DNA of 64,000 nucleotides from Paenibacillus aestuarii (GTDB lineage: Bacteria; Bacillota; Bacilli; Paenibacillales; NBRC-103111): positions 1-64,000 of the forward strand of contig NZ_JAQFVF010000038.1 in the NCBI RefSeq assembly GCF_027789125.1, given 5' to 3'. The position numbers and the translations under genes were made by a program. This document shows, piece by piece, positions 26,187 through 34,540 of the stretch. The notes below the pieces were generated by a model that saw only the letters and a program-made list of their open reading frames with translations, made no database searches and was not told where the DNA came from. Position 1 is the first letter of the stretch. The number at the start of each line of letters is the position of its first letter.

Positions 26187-28991
26187 ATGAAAACAGTTAA
26201 ACGTAACATTTCATTATGGCTGTTGGGTTTGCTGCTGCTGAGCGCCTTCACTGCTTTCTCAGGGATGCCTGAGAAAGCATGGGCCGATGCCAGCCAGTCG
26301 GCTTTCGATACGTCAGAATTAACGCCCTCTTCCATACTGCAGATTAAAGGTGGTAAAGGATTCACCGTGCTGCTGAAAAAGGACGGAACCGTCTGGACCT
26401 GGGGCGATAACCTGCGGGGCAAGCTTGGCGGTGGGCTGAACAACCGCAACCAGGCTGCACAGATCAGCGGTCTGACAGGCGTTAAAGCCATTGCTGTAGG
26501 CCAAGCGCATACCCTTGCCTTGAAATCCGACGGCACCGTCTGGGCTTGGGGAGAGAACACGTTTGGACAGTTGGGCAACGGTTCTACGGTGGACAGCTCC
26601 TCGCCGGTGCAGGTGGCGGATCTGACTCATGTGACCGCTATTTCAGCTGGTACCTACCACTCTGTCGCTCTTAAGGACGATGGAACGGTTTGGAGCTGGG
26701 GTGACAATACGTACGGACAGCTAGGGAACGGTTCGTCCGATTCCCAGAAAAAGCCGGTTCAAGCAATAGGCAATATTTCTTCGGTCAAACAGATTGCCGC
26801 AGGTGCTTTTCATACACTGGCCATCGATAAGGACGGCGTTGTATGGGGATGGGGCGATAACTATTTCGGAGAGCTTGGCTATGGATACGACAAGAACAAA
26901 TTGAGTACCCCGATCATGGCGACAAGCCCCAATTGGCACATAACGCAAATTGCCGCAGGCCTTGATTTTTCTATGGGACTCAAAGACGATGGTACCGTCC
27001 TGACTTGGGGGCTCATGACCCAAGATTCCAGCACGATGTATGATCCGAATACGCTTGCCTTTCAGGAGCAGAAATACCCTGTGCTCGTGTCAGGTTTGGA
27101 ACATGTCGTACAGATTGCTGCAGGTAATTCGCATGCTCTCGTTTTGGATAAAGATGGAAATATGTATACGTGGGGAGATAACCAATCCGGACAACTCGGC
27201 TTGGGCGTCGCTTACGATGGCAATACATGGGGACGGACGCTGCCTAACCGTGTAAATGACCTACCGGCAATTACGCGCATGGATGCAGGGCCGAATTTTA
27301 CATTCGCTATTGATAAAGACGAAAAAGTCTGGGCTTGGGGAAATAACGGTTATAGCCAATTAGGCGATAAAACGGTGAACAACCAGCCGTCCCCGATTCA
27401 AACGCAAATTTATAATTGGCTCAACCCTCCAGTAATCAAGCCCGGGGAAGGTACCATTATCGTCAAAAATCCTCGATCCGTTTCACTTGCCGCCGGGGAT
27501 AGCGATTCTTTTGTCATTAAAAACAATCAATTATACGCTTGGGGAAGCAATGCGTTCGGTCAGCTTGGCGATGGTACCAACACTTCCCAAAACAAGCCTG
27601 AACAGTTGCACCTCGACCAGGCAGCAGCCATTGAAGCGGGAGATGCTCATACGGCAGTCGTGAAGCAGGACGGGACACTGTGGACATGGGGACAAAACTT
27701 CATGGGCCAATTAGGCGACGGAACAACGGTCAGCCGCTCTACTCCGGCACAGGTGCAAGGACTAAGCGGAGTTGTGGCGGCATCAGCCGGCAGCAACCAT
27801 ACGCTGGCACTTCTTAACAATGGCTCTGTGTGGAGCTTCGGCGATAACACATACGGCCAGCTTGGACACGATAGTGCTGCAGCAACGAATCAAATTATTC
27901 AGCTGAACAATATCGTCGCAATCGCTTCAGGCTCCAACTTTAACTTGGCGCTTCAAAACAGTGGGAAAATATGGGCGTGGGGCGACAACACAAGCGGACA
28001 GCTTGGAGACGGCACGTATATAGGTAAGCAAGAACCGGTGGAGATTACCGGTGTGACCGGTGTAACCGCGATCGCTGCCGGCAAAAACTTTGCCCTCGCC
28101 TTAAAAGAGGATGGAACTGTCTGGGCATGGGGTTACAACGGTTTCGGCCAGTTGGGCAATGCGGATACAGCCACCCAAACGAAGCCGGTTCAAGTATTTG
28201 ATTTGACAGGCATCAAATCCATTCAAGCAGGTGCATATCACGGGCTAGCTGTTAAAAGTGATGGCACTGTATGGACTTGGGGACAAAATATGTTCGGCCA
28301 GTTAGGCGACGGCACCAAAACGAACCAGAGCAGACCGGTGCAAGTCAAAAGCATCCAAAACGCAGATAGCGCAGCTGCCAGCGGATCGCATAACATCGTC
28401 AAGCTGAAAGACGGCTCCATCTGGACTTGGGGGGGCAATTACTCCGGCCAATTGGGCGACGGTACGATTGCGAATCGCACTCAGCCTGGCTTGGTAACAG
28501 GGCTGAACAAGACCTTCACAGACCTTGCCGGCCACTGGGCACAAGATTCCATTATCCAAGCTGCTGCAAAAGGATACGTGGACGGCTATAGCGACGGAAG
28601 CTTTCTGCCGGATCACTCCATCACAAGAGCCGAGTTCGCCAAGATCGCTGCGACCGCTCTTCAACTAACACCTGCTCCAGCAAGTGCTGACCAGACATGG
28701 TATCAACCTTACGTCGATGCCTTGCAAAAAGCTGGCGATCTGCAAGCAGGCGACTTCCAACCGGAGTGGGATCAGCCGATCACGCGTCAAGAAATCGCCG
28801 CCGTGGCTCTGCGTTCCGTCAGCCCGCAGCTGAAGCAACCGAACACATCCATGGAAGCCAACTATGTGATGGAGCAAGCTGTAAATAAAGGCATCCTTCA
28901 AGGGTTGAGCGATGGCTCCCTCGCGCCTGGTGAAGCAACAACCCGTGCGCAAGCCGTTATCGTCATTGAACGCATGCTGAATTTGAAATAA
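26187..28991 (+). CDS. RCC1 beta-propeller surface protein with SLH domains
   Basis: 934 aa exported protein. Signal peptide to about residue 36 (AWADAS). Fourteen RCC1-type W-x-W-G-x-N...GQLG repeats follow: seven from about 55 to 410, then a short linker (PPVIKPGEG), then seven from about 430 to 770; one (VLTWGLMTQ) is degenerate. This implies two seven-bladed propellers. Three SLH domains at 775-934 (FTDLAGHWAQDSI, ITRAEFAKIA, TTRAQAVIVIERML) bind it to cell-wall polymer. ATG 26187 follows AAGGAG. It lies 63 bp after the RND pump, possibly cotranscribed. Partner-binding role assumed from the fold; ligand unknown. Confidence 0.9.
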   Translation: MKTVKRNISLWLLGLLLLSAFTAFSGMPEKAWADASQSAFDTSELTPSSILQIKGGKGFTVLLKKDGTVWTWGDNLRGKLGGGLNNRNQAAQISGLTGVKAIAVGQAHTLALKSDGTVWAWGENTFGQLGNGSTVDSSSPVQVADLTHVTAISAGTYHSVALKDDGTVWSWGDNTYGQLGNGSSDSQKKPVQAIGNISSVKQIAAGAFHTLAIDKDGVVWGWGDNYFGELGYGYDKNKLSTPIMATSPNWHITQIAAGLDFSMGLKDDGTVLTWGLMTQDSSTMYDPNTLAFQEQKYPVLVSGLEHVVQIAAGNSHALVLDKDGNMYTWGDNQSGQLGLGVAYDGNTWGRTLPNRVNDLPAITRMDAGPNFTFAIDKDEKVWAWGNNGYSQLGDKTVNNQPSPIQTQIYNWLNPPVIKPGEGTIIVKNPRSVSLAAGDSDSFVIKNNQLYAWGSNAFGQLGDGTNTSQNKPEQLHLDQAAAIEAGDAHTAVVKQDGTLWTWGQNFMGQLGDGTTVSRSTPAQVQGLSGVVAASAGSNHTLALLNNGSVWSFGDNTYGQLGHDSAAATNQIIQLNNIVAIASGSNFNLALQNSGKIWAWGDNTSGQLGDGTYIGKQEPVEITGVTGVTAIAAGKNFALALKEDGTVWAWGYNGFGQLGNADTATQTKPVQVFDLTGIKSIQAGAYHGLAVKSDGTVWTWGQNMFGQLGDGTKTNQSRPVQVKSIQNADSAAASGSHNIVKLKDGSIWTWGGNYSGQLGDGTIANRTQPGLVTGLNKTFTDLAGHWAQDSIIQAAAKGYVDGYSDGSFLPDHSITRAEFAKIAATALQLTPAPASADQTWYQPYVDALQKAGDLQAGDFQPEWDQPITRQEIAAVALRSVSPQLKQPNTSMEANYVMEQAVNKGILQGLSDGSLAPGEATTRAQAVIVIERMLNLK

Positions 28992-28996
28992 GGAAT

Positions 28997-29036
28997 AGCC
29001 GTGCCTGGGTGTTTAACCCTGGGCATGGCTTTTTTT
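28997..29036 (+). terminator. terminator after RCC1/SLH gene
   Basis: AGCCGTGCCTGGGT / ACCCTGGGCATGGCT stem (one mismatch and a G-T pair) followed by T7. Confidence 0.85.
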
Positions 29037-29235
29037 ATGTTACCAGCAGTCGGAACTCCAACTACTATGTCTTACATTCAATAGCAAGAGAGTTTCTGAA
29101 TCAATGAGATCGCGACCAGAAAAAAGCTGAGAGGAAAGGGACGAGCTGCCAAGAGGCGGCAGGGCAGAACGGAGTTCATTTGCACGATGGCGCTCGTTCA
29201 AGTATATTTCAATAAGGAAAGAAAGGGATGAGACG

Positions 29236-29535
29236 ATGATTACCATGACCAGTTACACGGTGGAATTAGTGAAGGACCCGTTTGGCATTTTGCAGGGGCA
29301 GCGTTATGAATTTATGATCGACATTGAGGTTCCGGATGATGATGAGCTCTACTCCGAGAACGGACTGTATGTAAGAGCGATTTATAATGTGGGCGAGATG
29401 AAGTCCGGGCTGATGAAATATGAGTTGTATGAAAAAACGACGCAGCAATACCTCGACTTTGATCTGGAAGATGATGAAGTGGCGGCTATTGAGGCCTTTT
29501 GCAAAGAGCATCTGCAAGATGCAGAGGATAATTAG
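29236..29535 (+). CDS. DUF6509 family protein
   Basis: 99 aa acidic cytosolic protein. MTSYTVELVKDPFGILQGQR and VRAIYNVGEMKSGLMKYEL match my recollection of the small Bacillales DUF6509 family, which has no known function. Two starts are possible, ATG 29236 and ATG 29245; the purine-rich GAAAGGGATGAG is compatible with both. Monocistronic; own terminator 50 bp downstream. The preceding 29037-29235 has no gene. Confidence 0.75.
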   Translation: MITMTSYTVELVKDPFGILQGQRYEFMIDIEVPDDDELYSENGLYVRAIYNVGEMKSGLMKYELYEKTTQQYLDFDLEDDEVAAIEAFCKEHLQDAEDN

Positions 29536-29586
29536 TCCAAGCGCAAACTACCTGACAAAAACATTTATGACCCTCGAACGGGCCAC

Positions 29587-29617
29587 AGGCTATGATGAAA
29601 ATTTTCATAGCCTTTTT
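29587..29617 (+). terminator. terminator
   Basis: AGGCTATGA / TCATAGCCT stem and T5 tail after the DUF6509 gene. Confidence 0.8.
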
Positions 29618-29676
29618 AATTTCATCTAAACTCGCAATACAGCATGTTGCGCCAAGCGGTGGGGAGGCTGCAGTTG

Positions 29677-29904
29677 TTATTTGACGACTTGCCGTATTTG
29701 GTAAATTTCACGCCCATTGCCGAGCAGCTTATCTTCCCGGCTCCGCAGTTGTGAGGAACCGTCGCCATCGAGGAAAATGCCGTCGATGAGCCGGCCGGGC
29801 ACAATCGTTTGCAAGATCGCTGTGCGAAATTGCTCTATGGTGCAGGGCGTCGGCGTGACGATGAGCCAGACACGGTTGCTGGCGTCGTGGATGTCATGAA
29901 TCAC
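29677..29904 (-). pseudogene. C-terminal relic of a phosphodiester glycosidase
   Basis: A 75-codon minus-strand ORF encodes VWLIVTPTPCTIEQFRTAIL and IFLDGDGSSQLRSRE, which is the C-terminal pattern of PF09992 proteins (VT..CT..Q...L.....FLDGGGSSQL). The upstream two-thirds of such a gene is absent. It has no ribosome site. The same superfamily is intact at 10.7 kb, but this fragment is too divergent to be a recent copy. Confidence 0.5.
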
Positions 29905-30278
29905 TGAATTCTTAAATGTATTTAATTAGGTCTTGACGGGCCATGTGAATGTTGAAATGTTTCCAACTGTACCTTAACCAAGAAGTGATACCTTCCTTGT
30001 TCCCTTCGGTTGGAGCCCCCTATATTTTGCTTCCTCCCACGCCTTATTTCTATAAAAAGTACAGGTTCCTTCTTTAATTCGTGTAGTGTAAACCGCTTTC
30101 TTTTGCATTATTATCGAAATGAAAGTTCTGGAAAGGAGCTACGATGAATTGTAAACGCTTAACTTTTATCACACACTCGATTAGGGGGAATGCATGGAAG
30201 AAAGAATCGAATGCTTAAGCGAGTCTTCGCGGGCGGTCAAGGCATTGCGAAGCAATCCGGCGGCGCGACGTTAAGAAC
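29905..30278. other. intergenic, decayed sequence
   Basis: No gene that I can support. The minus strand holds a short open tail of about 35 codons ending near 29917 (NIHMARQDLIKYI) that may be a relic. A CGCTTTC motif near 30090 only loosely resembles a cre site. Confidence 0.35.
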
Positions 30279-30395
30279 ATGTTCAAAAGGATTTTGGCGC
30301 TGCTTTGCAGCCTATTGCTGGTCGTTGCGTCGATGCCCTTTGAAGCGTTGACAGCGGCGGCGGCTGACAGTTCCGACAGTACGGTTGTTTGGTAG
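30279..30395 (+). pseudogene. relic signal peptide of a secreted protein
   Basis: ATG 30279 begins a textbook signal peptide (FKRILALLCSLLLVVASMP, then ALTAAAADSSDS) that ends at TAG 30393 after 38 codons. In-frame sequence past the stop (LDTSKLGVPSTTSDGQY) still reads as protein-like for a short way and then fades. It looks like the 5' stub of a former exported enzyme. No ribosome site of note. Confidence 0.45.
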
Positions 30396-30602
30396 TTGGA
30401 CACGAGCAAGTTGGGCGTTCCGAGCACGACGAGCGACGGTCAGTACCTTATAATCAACATCCTCAAGGGTCTTAGACAACTTACAGGATGTGTGCAAAAT
30501 GTGCTCTTCCTCTTGAACGGGACGCTAGCGGATATCCATAAAGCAAAAATTCACAATCTTTAGCGTGTGTTATCAAATCCCTTTGTCGTAACAAGTTTGG
30601 TG

Positions 30603-30649
30603 GTACAAGAAAATCCTTGTGCCGCAAGCCTCGGAGAATGCCGAGAGGC
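30603..30649 (+). promoter_or_regulatory. two tandem hairpins in the xylanase leader
   Basis: GTACAAG/CTTGTGC (30603-30622) and GCCTCGG/CCGAGAGGC (30628-30649), directly before the ribosome site of the xylanase gene. No T-run follows, so they are not simple terminators. They may stabilise the mRNA or bind a regulator. Confidence 0.4.
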
Positions 30650-30680
30650 TATCTAATATTTTGGGAGGGGAAGTACCACG

Positions 30681-33600
30681 ATGAACAAACGGTTTAAGCA
30701 GATTTTGATGTTATTGCTTGCGGTTGCATTGTTGTTGCCGCAATTTGGAATCGCGCAAAAGACAAGTGCGGCCAGTGCGAATGGAAATTATGCTTTAAAA
30801 GTTCAAACCACTGGCGGGCACCAGTGGGATGGTGCGCAAATAGACACAGGGGCAAGCGGATTAAACCTCGTTGCCGGCACAACCTATACCTTCTCATATG
30901 ACTTATATACCCCTGACCAAGATGTGGCAGGCATTGTTCTACAAACTAATGGAAACTACAACTGGATTAAAAATACAGGAGCTTTAAGTGCGGCAAGCCC
31001 CGCTTGGACTTCATACACGGCGAATTATACGTATACAGCCTCAAGCGGTTCACAGCTTCAATTTGTTAAAGTCGGCGATAGCGGAGCTACAGACACTAAG
31101 AACATAACGTACTACATCGACAACTTTGTTGTTAAAGACTCGAATGGTATTGTTGTTTACAAAGCCGACTTTGAGGACCAAACGGTTGGTGCCTTTAAAC
31201 AAAGTGGGACGGCTACATTGTCCACGGTAGTACCGCCGGGAGCAGCAAACGATTATTTCTTAAAGATTCAAACTACAGGTGGGCAACAATGGGATGGCGC
31301 GCAAATAGACACAGGGGCAAGCGGCTTAAACCTCGTTGCTGGCACAACCTATACCTTCTCATATGACTTATACAACCCTGACCAAGATGTGGCAGGCATT
31401 GTTCTACAAACTAACGGAAACTACAACTGGATTAAAAATACAGGAGCTTTAAGTGCGGCAAGCCCCGCTTGGACTTCATACACGGCGACATATACTTATC
31501 TAGCGGCAAGCGGTGGACAACTTCAGTTTGTTAAAGCCGGCGATAGCGGAGCTACAGATGCAAAGAATGTAACTTACTACATCGACAACTTTGTTGTTAA
31601 AGACGCAACAAGTGGCAATGTTGTTTACACAGCCAACTTTAACGACCAAGCTACTGATGGTTTTGTACCAAATGGGAATGCTACACTGTCTACTGTTAAT
31701 AGTACTAGTGCTACAACAACACCAACCCTTAACCCGAATGTACTGACCTTGCCAAGCATTAAGAATACGTACCCGGATTATTTGATGGGCAGCATCATCG
31801 GCCCATATTATATGCAAGCCCCAATCATGTCCGTCCTGAAAGCCCAGTTCGGCGTTGTGACGCCTGAAAACGCGACGAAGCCAGCTTCGCTGATCGGCAC
31901 CAGCGCCTCTACGCATAACGTCGCGGATCTGAGCTTTAACGAAGCGGACACGGAGCTTCAGAGCGCGATCGACAATGGCCTAAAAATACATGGGCATACG
32001 CTCGTCTGGCAAGGGCAGTCGATTCCGTGGCTGAACAACGATGTGACGTCCAGCACCGACTCGGCTCCGTCCAACCCAGGTCTGACCGCGGCTGGGGCGT
32101 ATGTGAACATGAACGACTATATTAACGCGGTTCTCAATCATTTTGACGGCAAGTTCAACGCGAGCACGCAGAACATCATCTCATGGGACGTTGTCAACGA
32201 AGCGATGGGTGGATCCGTTCGTGACAGCTCTCTTAGTCCGACAGACTGGCACAGCTACCTGAAATCCACCCCGTGGCTCAAGGCGACGGACGATAACTAC
32301 GTCGAACAGGCGTTCAAGGATGCCCGTGCAGCGGAGCCGAATTACAACGTCCTGTTGTACTACAACGACTATAGCATGGACGACCAGAATAAGGCAGCGG
32401 CAGTTCGCGACATGGTGAAAGACATCAATAGCCGTTGGGCTGTGGATCACCCTGGCAAGCAGCTCATTCAGGGCGTCGGCATGCAAGAACATGACGGCCT
32501 CGGCACCAACCCTAGCAATACGCGCAAAACGATCCAGATGTTCAAGGATATTGGCGTCAAAGTCTCAATCAGCGAGCTGGACATCTCCGCTGGCACGGGC
32601 GGAACACAGACTGCCGATCAGAAAACAGCCCAAGCCGCACAGTTCGCGCGGTTGATGCAAGTTTATACCGATCCCACCTTCAAGGACACGGTGCAGCGTA
32701 TCACATTCTGGGGGCTGACCGACACCAACAGCTGGTTATCTTCCGGTAGCCCATTGCTGTTCGACGGCAAGCTGTACCCGAAAGACGCGTTTTACGCCGT
32801 GATTGAACCGGCCGGATACCTTGCGAATTACAAAGCACCAGGGAAGCCTGCGGGGGGCAAAACTGCAACCGCTGCAAAGGGAACACCGACGATCGATGGC
32901 AAGATGGACGACATTTGGAATACGACCACGCCTATCGATATCAATGTAACGCAGGCGGGCAACACGAAGACCGGTGCGCACATGCCAGCCGCTACCGCTC
33001 GCATGTTGTGGGACAACGCGAACCTGTACGCACTCGCGCAGGTGACCAAAGATCCGTCCGAACCGTTGGACAAGGGGAACGGAAACCCTTGGGAGCAAGA
33101 TTCATTCGAAGCATTTGTTGACCTTCTGAACGGCACCGGTGGCTCCATGTACACGAACGCTGCCGGGCATTACCGAGTTCGATATGACGGCTTTGCGTCG
33201 GTAGACGCGAACATGACGGACAATCAGGGCAAAGCAACGACGATGACCTCTGCGACGGTCATCGAGGATACGTACTCCTACACCGTCGAGATGAAGATTC
33301 CGTTTGTCGATATTACGCCTACGGTTGGCACTAATATTGGCTTTGACGTTCAGGTGAACGAAGCGATGAACGGTGCGCGCATTGGCGCGTACGCTTGGAA
33401 CGACGCTAGCGGAACGGCTTATCAGGATCTATTCAAGATTGGCACGTTGCAACTTGTCGCAGGGTCCGTCACGGTACCTCCTGTAACCACGGACAACGCC
33501 CCAACCGTGTGGCAGACCCATCCCGTGAACGTGGTCCTCCAAGCGACCGATGAAGGCAGCGGAGTTGCTTCCACGTATTACAGCCTGGACGGAGGAGCCT

Positions 33601-34217
33601 ATACCATCGGCAATTCTGTGTCGATTACATCGGAAGGGATCCACACTCTTCGTTACTACAGCGTGGACCGGGCAGGCAACAAGGAAGCGGTGAAGGAGAA
33701 GATCATCCAGATCGATCTGACAGCCCCCACGATCACGATGCCGAACATCACGAAGGTTCTGATTAGTGATGCCCTGAAGTATCCGATTGTGGTATCCGAT
33801 GCAACTAGCGGCTTGGATTCGGTGTCCGTCACTTTGGACGGAAAGCCTGCATCCAGCTTGATTGAAGCGGCACCATTGAGTCTATCGCTCGGAGTACATC
33901 CCATCATAGTGACAGCACGCGATAAGGCGGGGAATTCCGTTACGGTCACTCATCAAATTACCGTTTATATGGATACCGCGCATCTGGACTCGTTGTTCCA
34001 ATCCGGCAGTGTTAACGGCTTCATTACGAAACCAGAGGTGTTAAACAGCCTGTTGGCGAAGGTGAAGCAGGTGCAGGCGGCCGGCAGCGACGCCAAGCAG
34101 GTAGGCAATGTTCTGAACGCCCTCAGCAATGAAGTGAGCGCCCAGACAGGGAAAGCACTGGAGGCTAGATACGCGGTATTGGTGCAGAGTATCCTTCAAT
34201 CCCTAGGTAACAAGTAA
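30681..34217 (+). CDS. multidomain GH10 endo-beta-1,4-xylanase
   Basis: 1178-aa secreted xylanase. Signal peptide to about residue 31. Two nearly identical CBM4/9/22-like sandwiches (about 35-185 and 190-340). GH10 catalytic domain about 355-715: HGHTLVWQGQSIPWL, acid/base Glu in WDVVNEAM (about 506), nucleophile Glu in SISELDISAG (about 633), and WGLTDTNSWL. CBM9-like module about 735-930 (PTIDGKMDDIWN). Ig/OmpL47-like module about 945-1020. C-terminal FIMAH-like helical domain about 1098-1178. ATG 30681 follows GGGAGGGG. The 5' binding modules are more AT-rich than the catalytic part. Terminator at the end; monocistronic. Confidence 0.93.
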   Translation: MNKRFKQILMLLLAVALLLPQFGIAQKTSAASANGNYALKVQTTGGHQWDGAQIDTGASGLNLVAGTTYTFSYDLYTPDQDVAGIVLQTNGNYNWIKNTGALSAASPAWTSYTANYTYTASSGSQLQFVKVGDSGATDTKNITYYIDNFVVKDSNGIVVYKADFEDQTVGAFKQSGTATLSTVVPPGAANDYFLKIQTTGGQQWDGAQIDTGASGLNLVAGTTYTFSYDLYNPDQDVAGIVLQTNGNYNWIKNTGALSAASPAWTSYTATYTYLAASGGQLQFVKAGDSGATDAKNVTYYIDNFVVKDATSGNVVYTANFNDQATDGFVPNGNATLSTVNSTSATTTPTLNPNVLTLPSIKNTYPDYLMGSIIGPYYMQAPIMSVLKAQFGVVTPENATKPASLIGTSASTHNVADLSFNEADTELQSAIDNGLKIHGHTLVWQGQSIPWLNNDVTSSTDSAPSNPGLTAAGAYVNMNDYINAVLNHFDGKFNASTQNIISWDVVNEAMGGSVRDSSLSPTDWHSYLKSTPWLKATDDNYVEQAFKDARAAEPNYNVLLYYNDYSMDDQNKAAAVRDMVKDINSRWAVDHPGKQLIQGVGMQEHDGLGTNPSNTRKTIQMFKDIGVKVSISELDISAGTGGTQTADQKTAQAAQFARLMQVYTDPTFKDTVQRITFWGLTDTNSWLSSGSPLLFDGKLYPKDAFYAVIEPAGYLANYKAPGKPAGGKTATAAKGTPTIDGKMDDIWNTTTPIDINVTQAGNTKTGAHMPAATARMLWDNANLYALAQVTKDPSEPLDKGNGNPWEQDSFEAFVDLLNGTGGSMYTNAAGHYRVRYDGFASVDANMTDNQGKATTMTSATVIEDTYSYTVEMKIPFVDITPTVGTNIGFDVQVNEAMNGARIGAYAWNDASGTAYQDLFKIGTLQLVAGSVTVPPVTTDNAPTVWQTHPVNVVLQATDEGSGVASTYYSLDGGAYTIGNSVSITSEGIHTLRYYSVDRAGNKEAVKEKIIQIDLTAPTITMPNITKVLISDALKYPIVVSDATSGLDSVSVTLDGKPASSLIEAAPLSLSLGVHPIIVTARDKAGNSVTVTHQITVYMDTAHLDSLFQSGSVNGFITKPEVLNSLLAKVKQVQAAGSDAKQVGNVLNALSNEVSAQTGKALEARYAVLVQSILQSLGNK

Positions 34218-34232
34218 GCTAGAGTAGCACAG

Positions 34233-34272
34233 AACTGCCCGCATGCGGTTATCGCGTGCCGGGCAGTTTTTT
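34233..34272 (+). terminator. xylanase terminator
   Basis: AACTGCCCG...CGGGCAGTT stem with an inner TGCG/CGCG pairing and a T6 run ending at 34272. The run is directly followed by GTGCG, the start of an intron-like relic. Confidence 0.85.
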
Positions 34273-34410
34273 GTGCGCCACGCATGGCGATTAACTAGGT
34301 GGTGAAAGTCCACTGTGGGGGTTTGTAGTTCGAAGAAAATAAGTCCGTTAGGATTGAATGACGGATACCAACCAAGATCTACTAGGAAGGACTACCACGC
34401 GGCAACCCTT
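34273..34410 (+). mobile_element. probable group IIC intron 5' relic
   Basis: Right after the terminator T-run the sequence begins GTGCGCC and continues to ACTAGGTGGTGAAAGTCCAC, the conserved 5' start and domain I segment of bacterial group II introns; ACTACCACGCGGCAACC occurs about 120 nt on. Class C introns insert just 3' of terminator hairpins, which is the position seen here. No reverse transcriptase or domain V was found, so only a truncated 5' part remains. The 3' limit is estimated. Confidence 0.5.
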
Positions 34411-34442
34411 TCACTAATCAAAGAACTACCTAGAAATAAAAA

Positions 34443-34508
34443 AGTGAATGTTCACAAAAGTAAACATTCACTAACGAACTCTATTTTCCACTAACGGACT
34501 TTATTTTC
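34443..34508. repeat. palindrome and 20-bp direct repeat
   Basis: AGTGAATGTT / AACATTCACT hairpin (34443-34472) containing TGTTCACAAAAGTAAACA, followed by two tandem 20-bp units (34469-34488, 34489-34508) starting CACTAACG and ending TATTTTC, 18 of 20 identical. Between the xylanase and the converging GGDEF gene. Confidence 0.6.
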
Positions 34509-34540
34509 CTTGATCAGCGACTTCACGGTATCGCTTCATA

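Noticed and set aside
30087..30105. cre-like site upstream of the xylanase region
   Set aside because: GTAAACCGCTTTC has an extra base in the core and does not fit the consensus without a gap.
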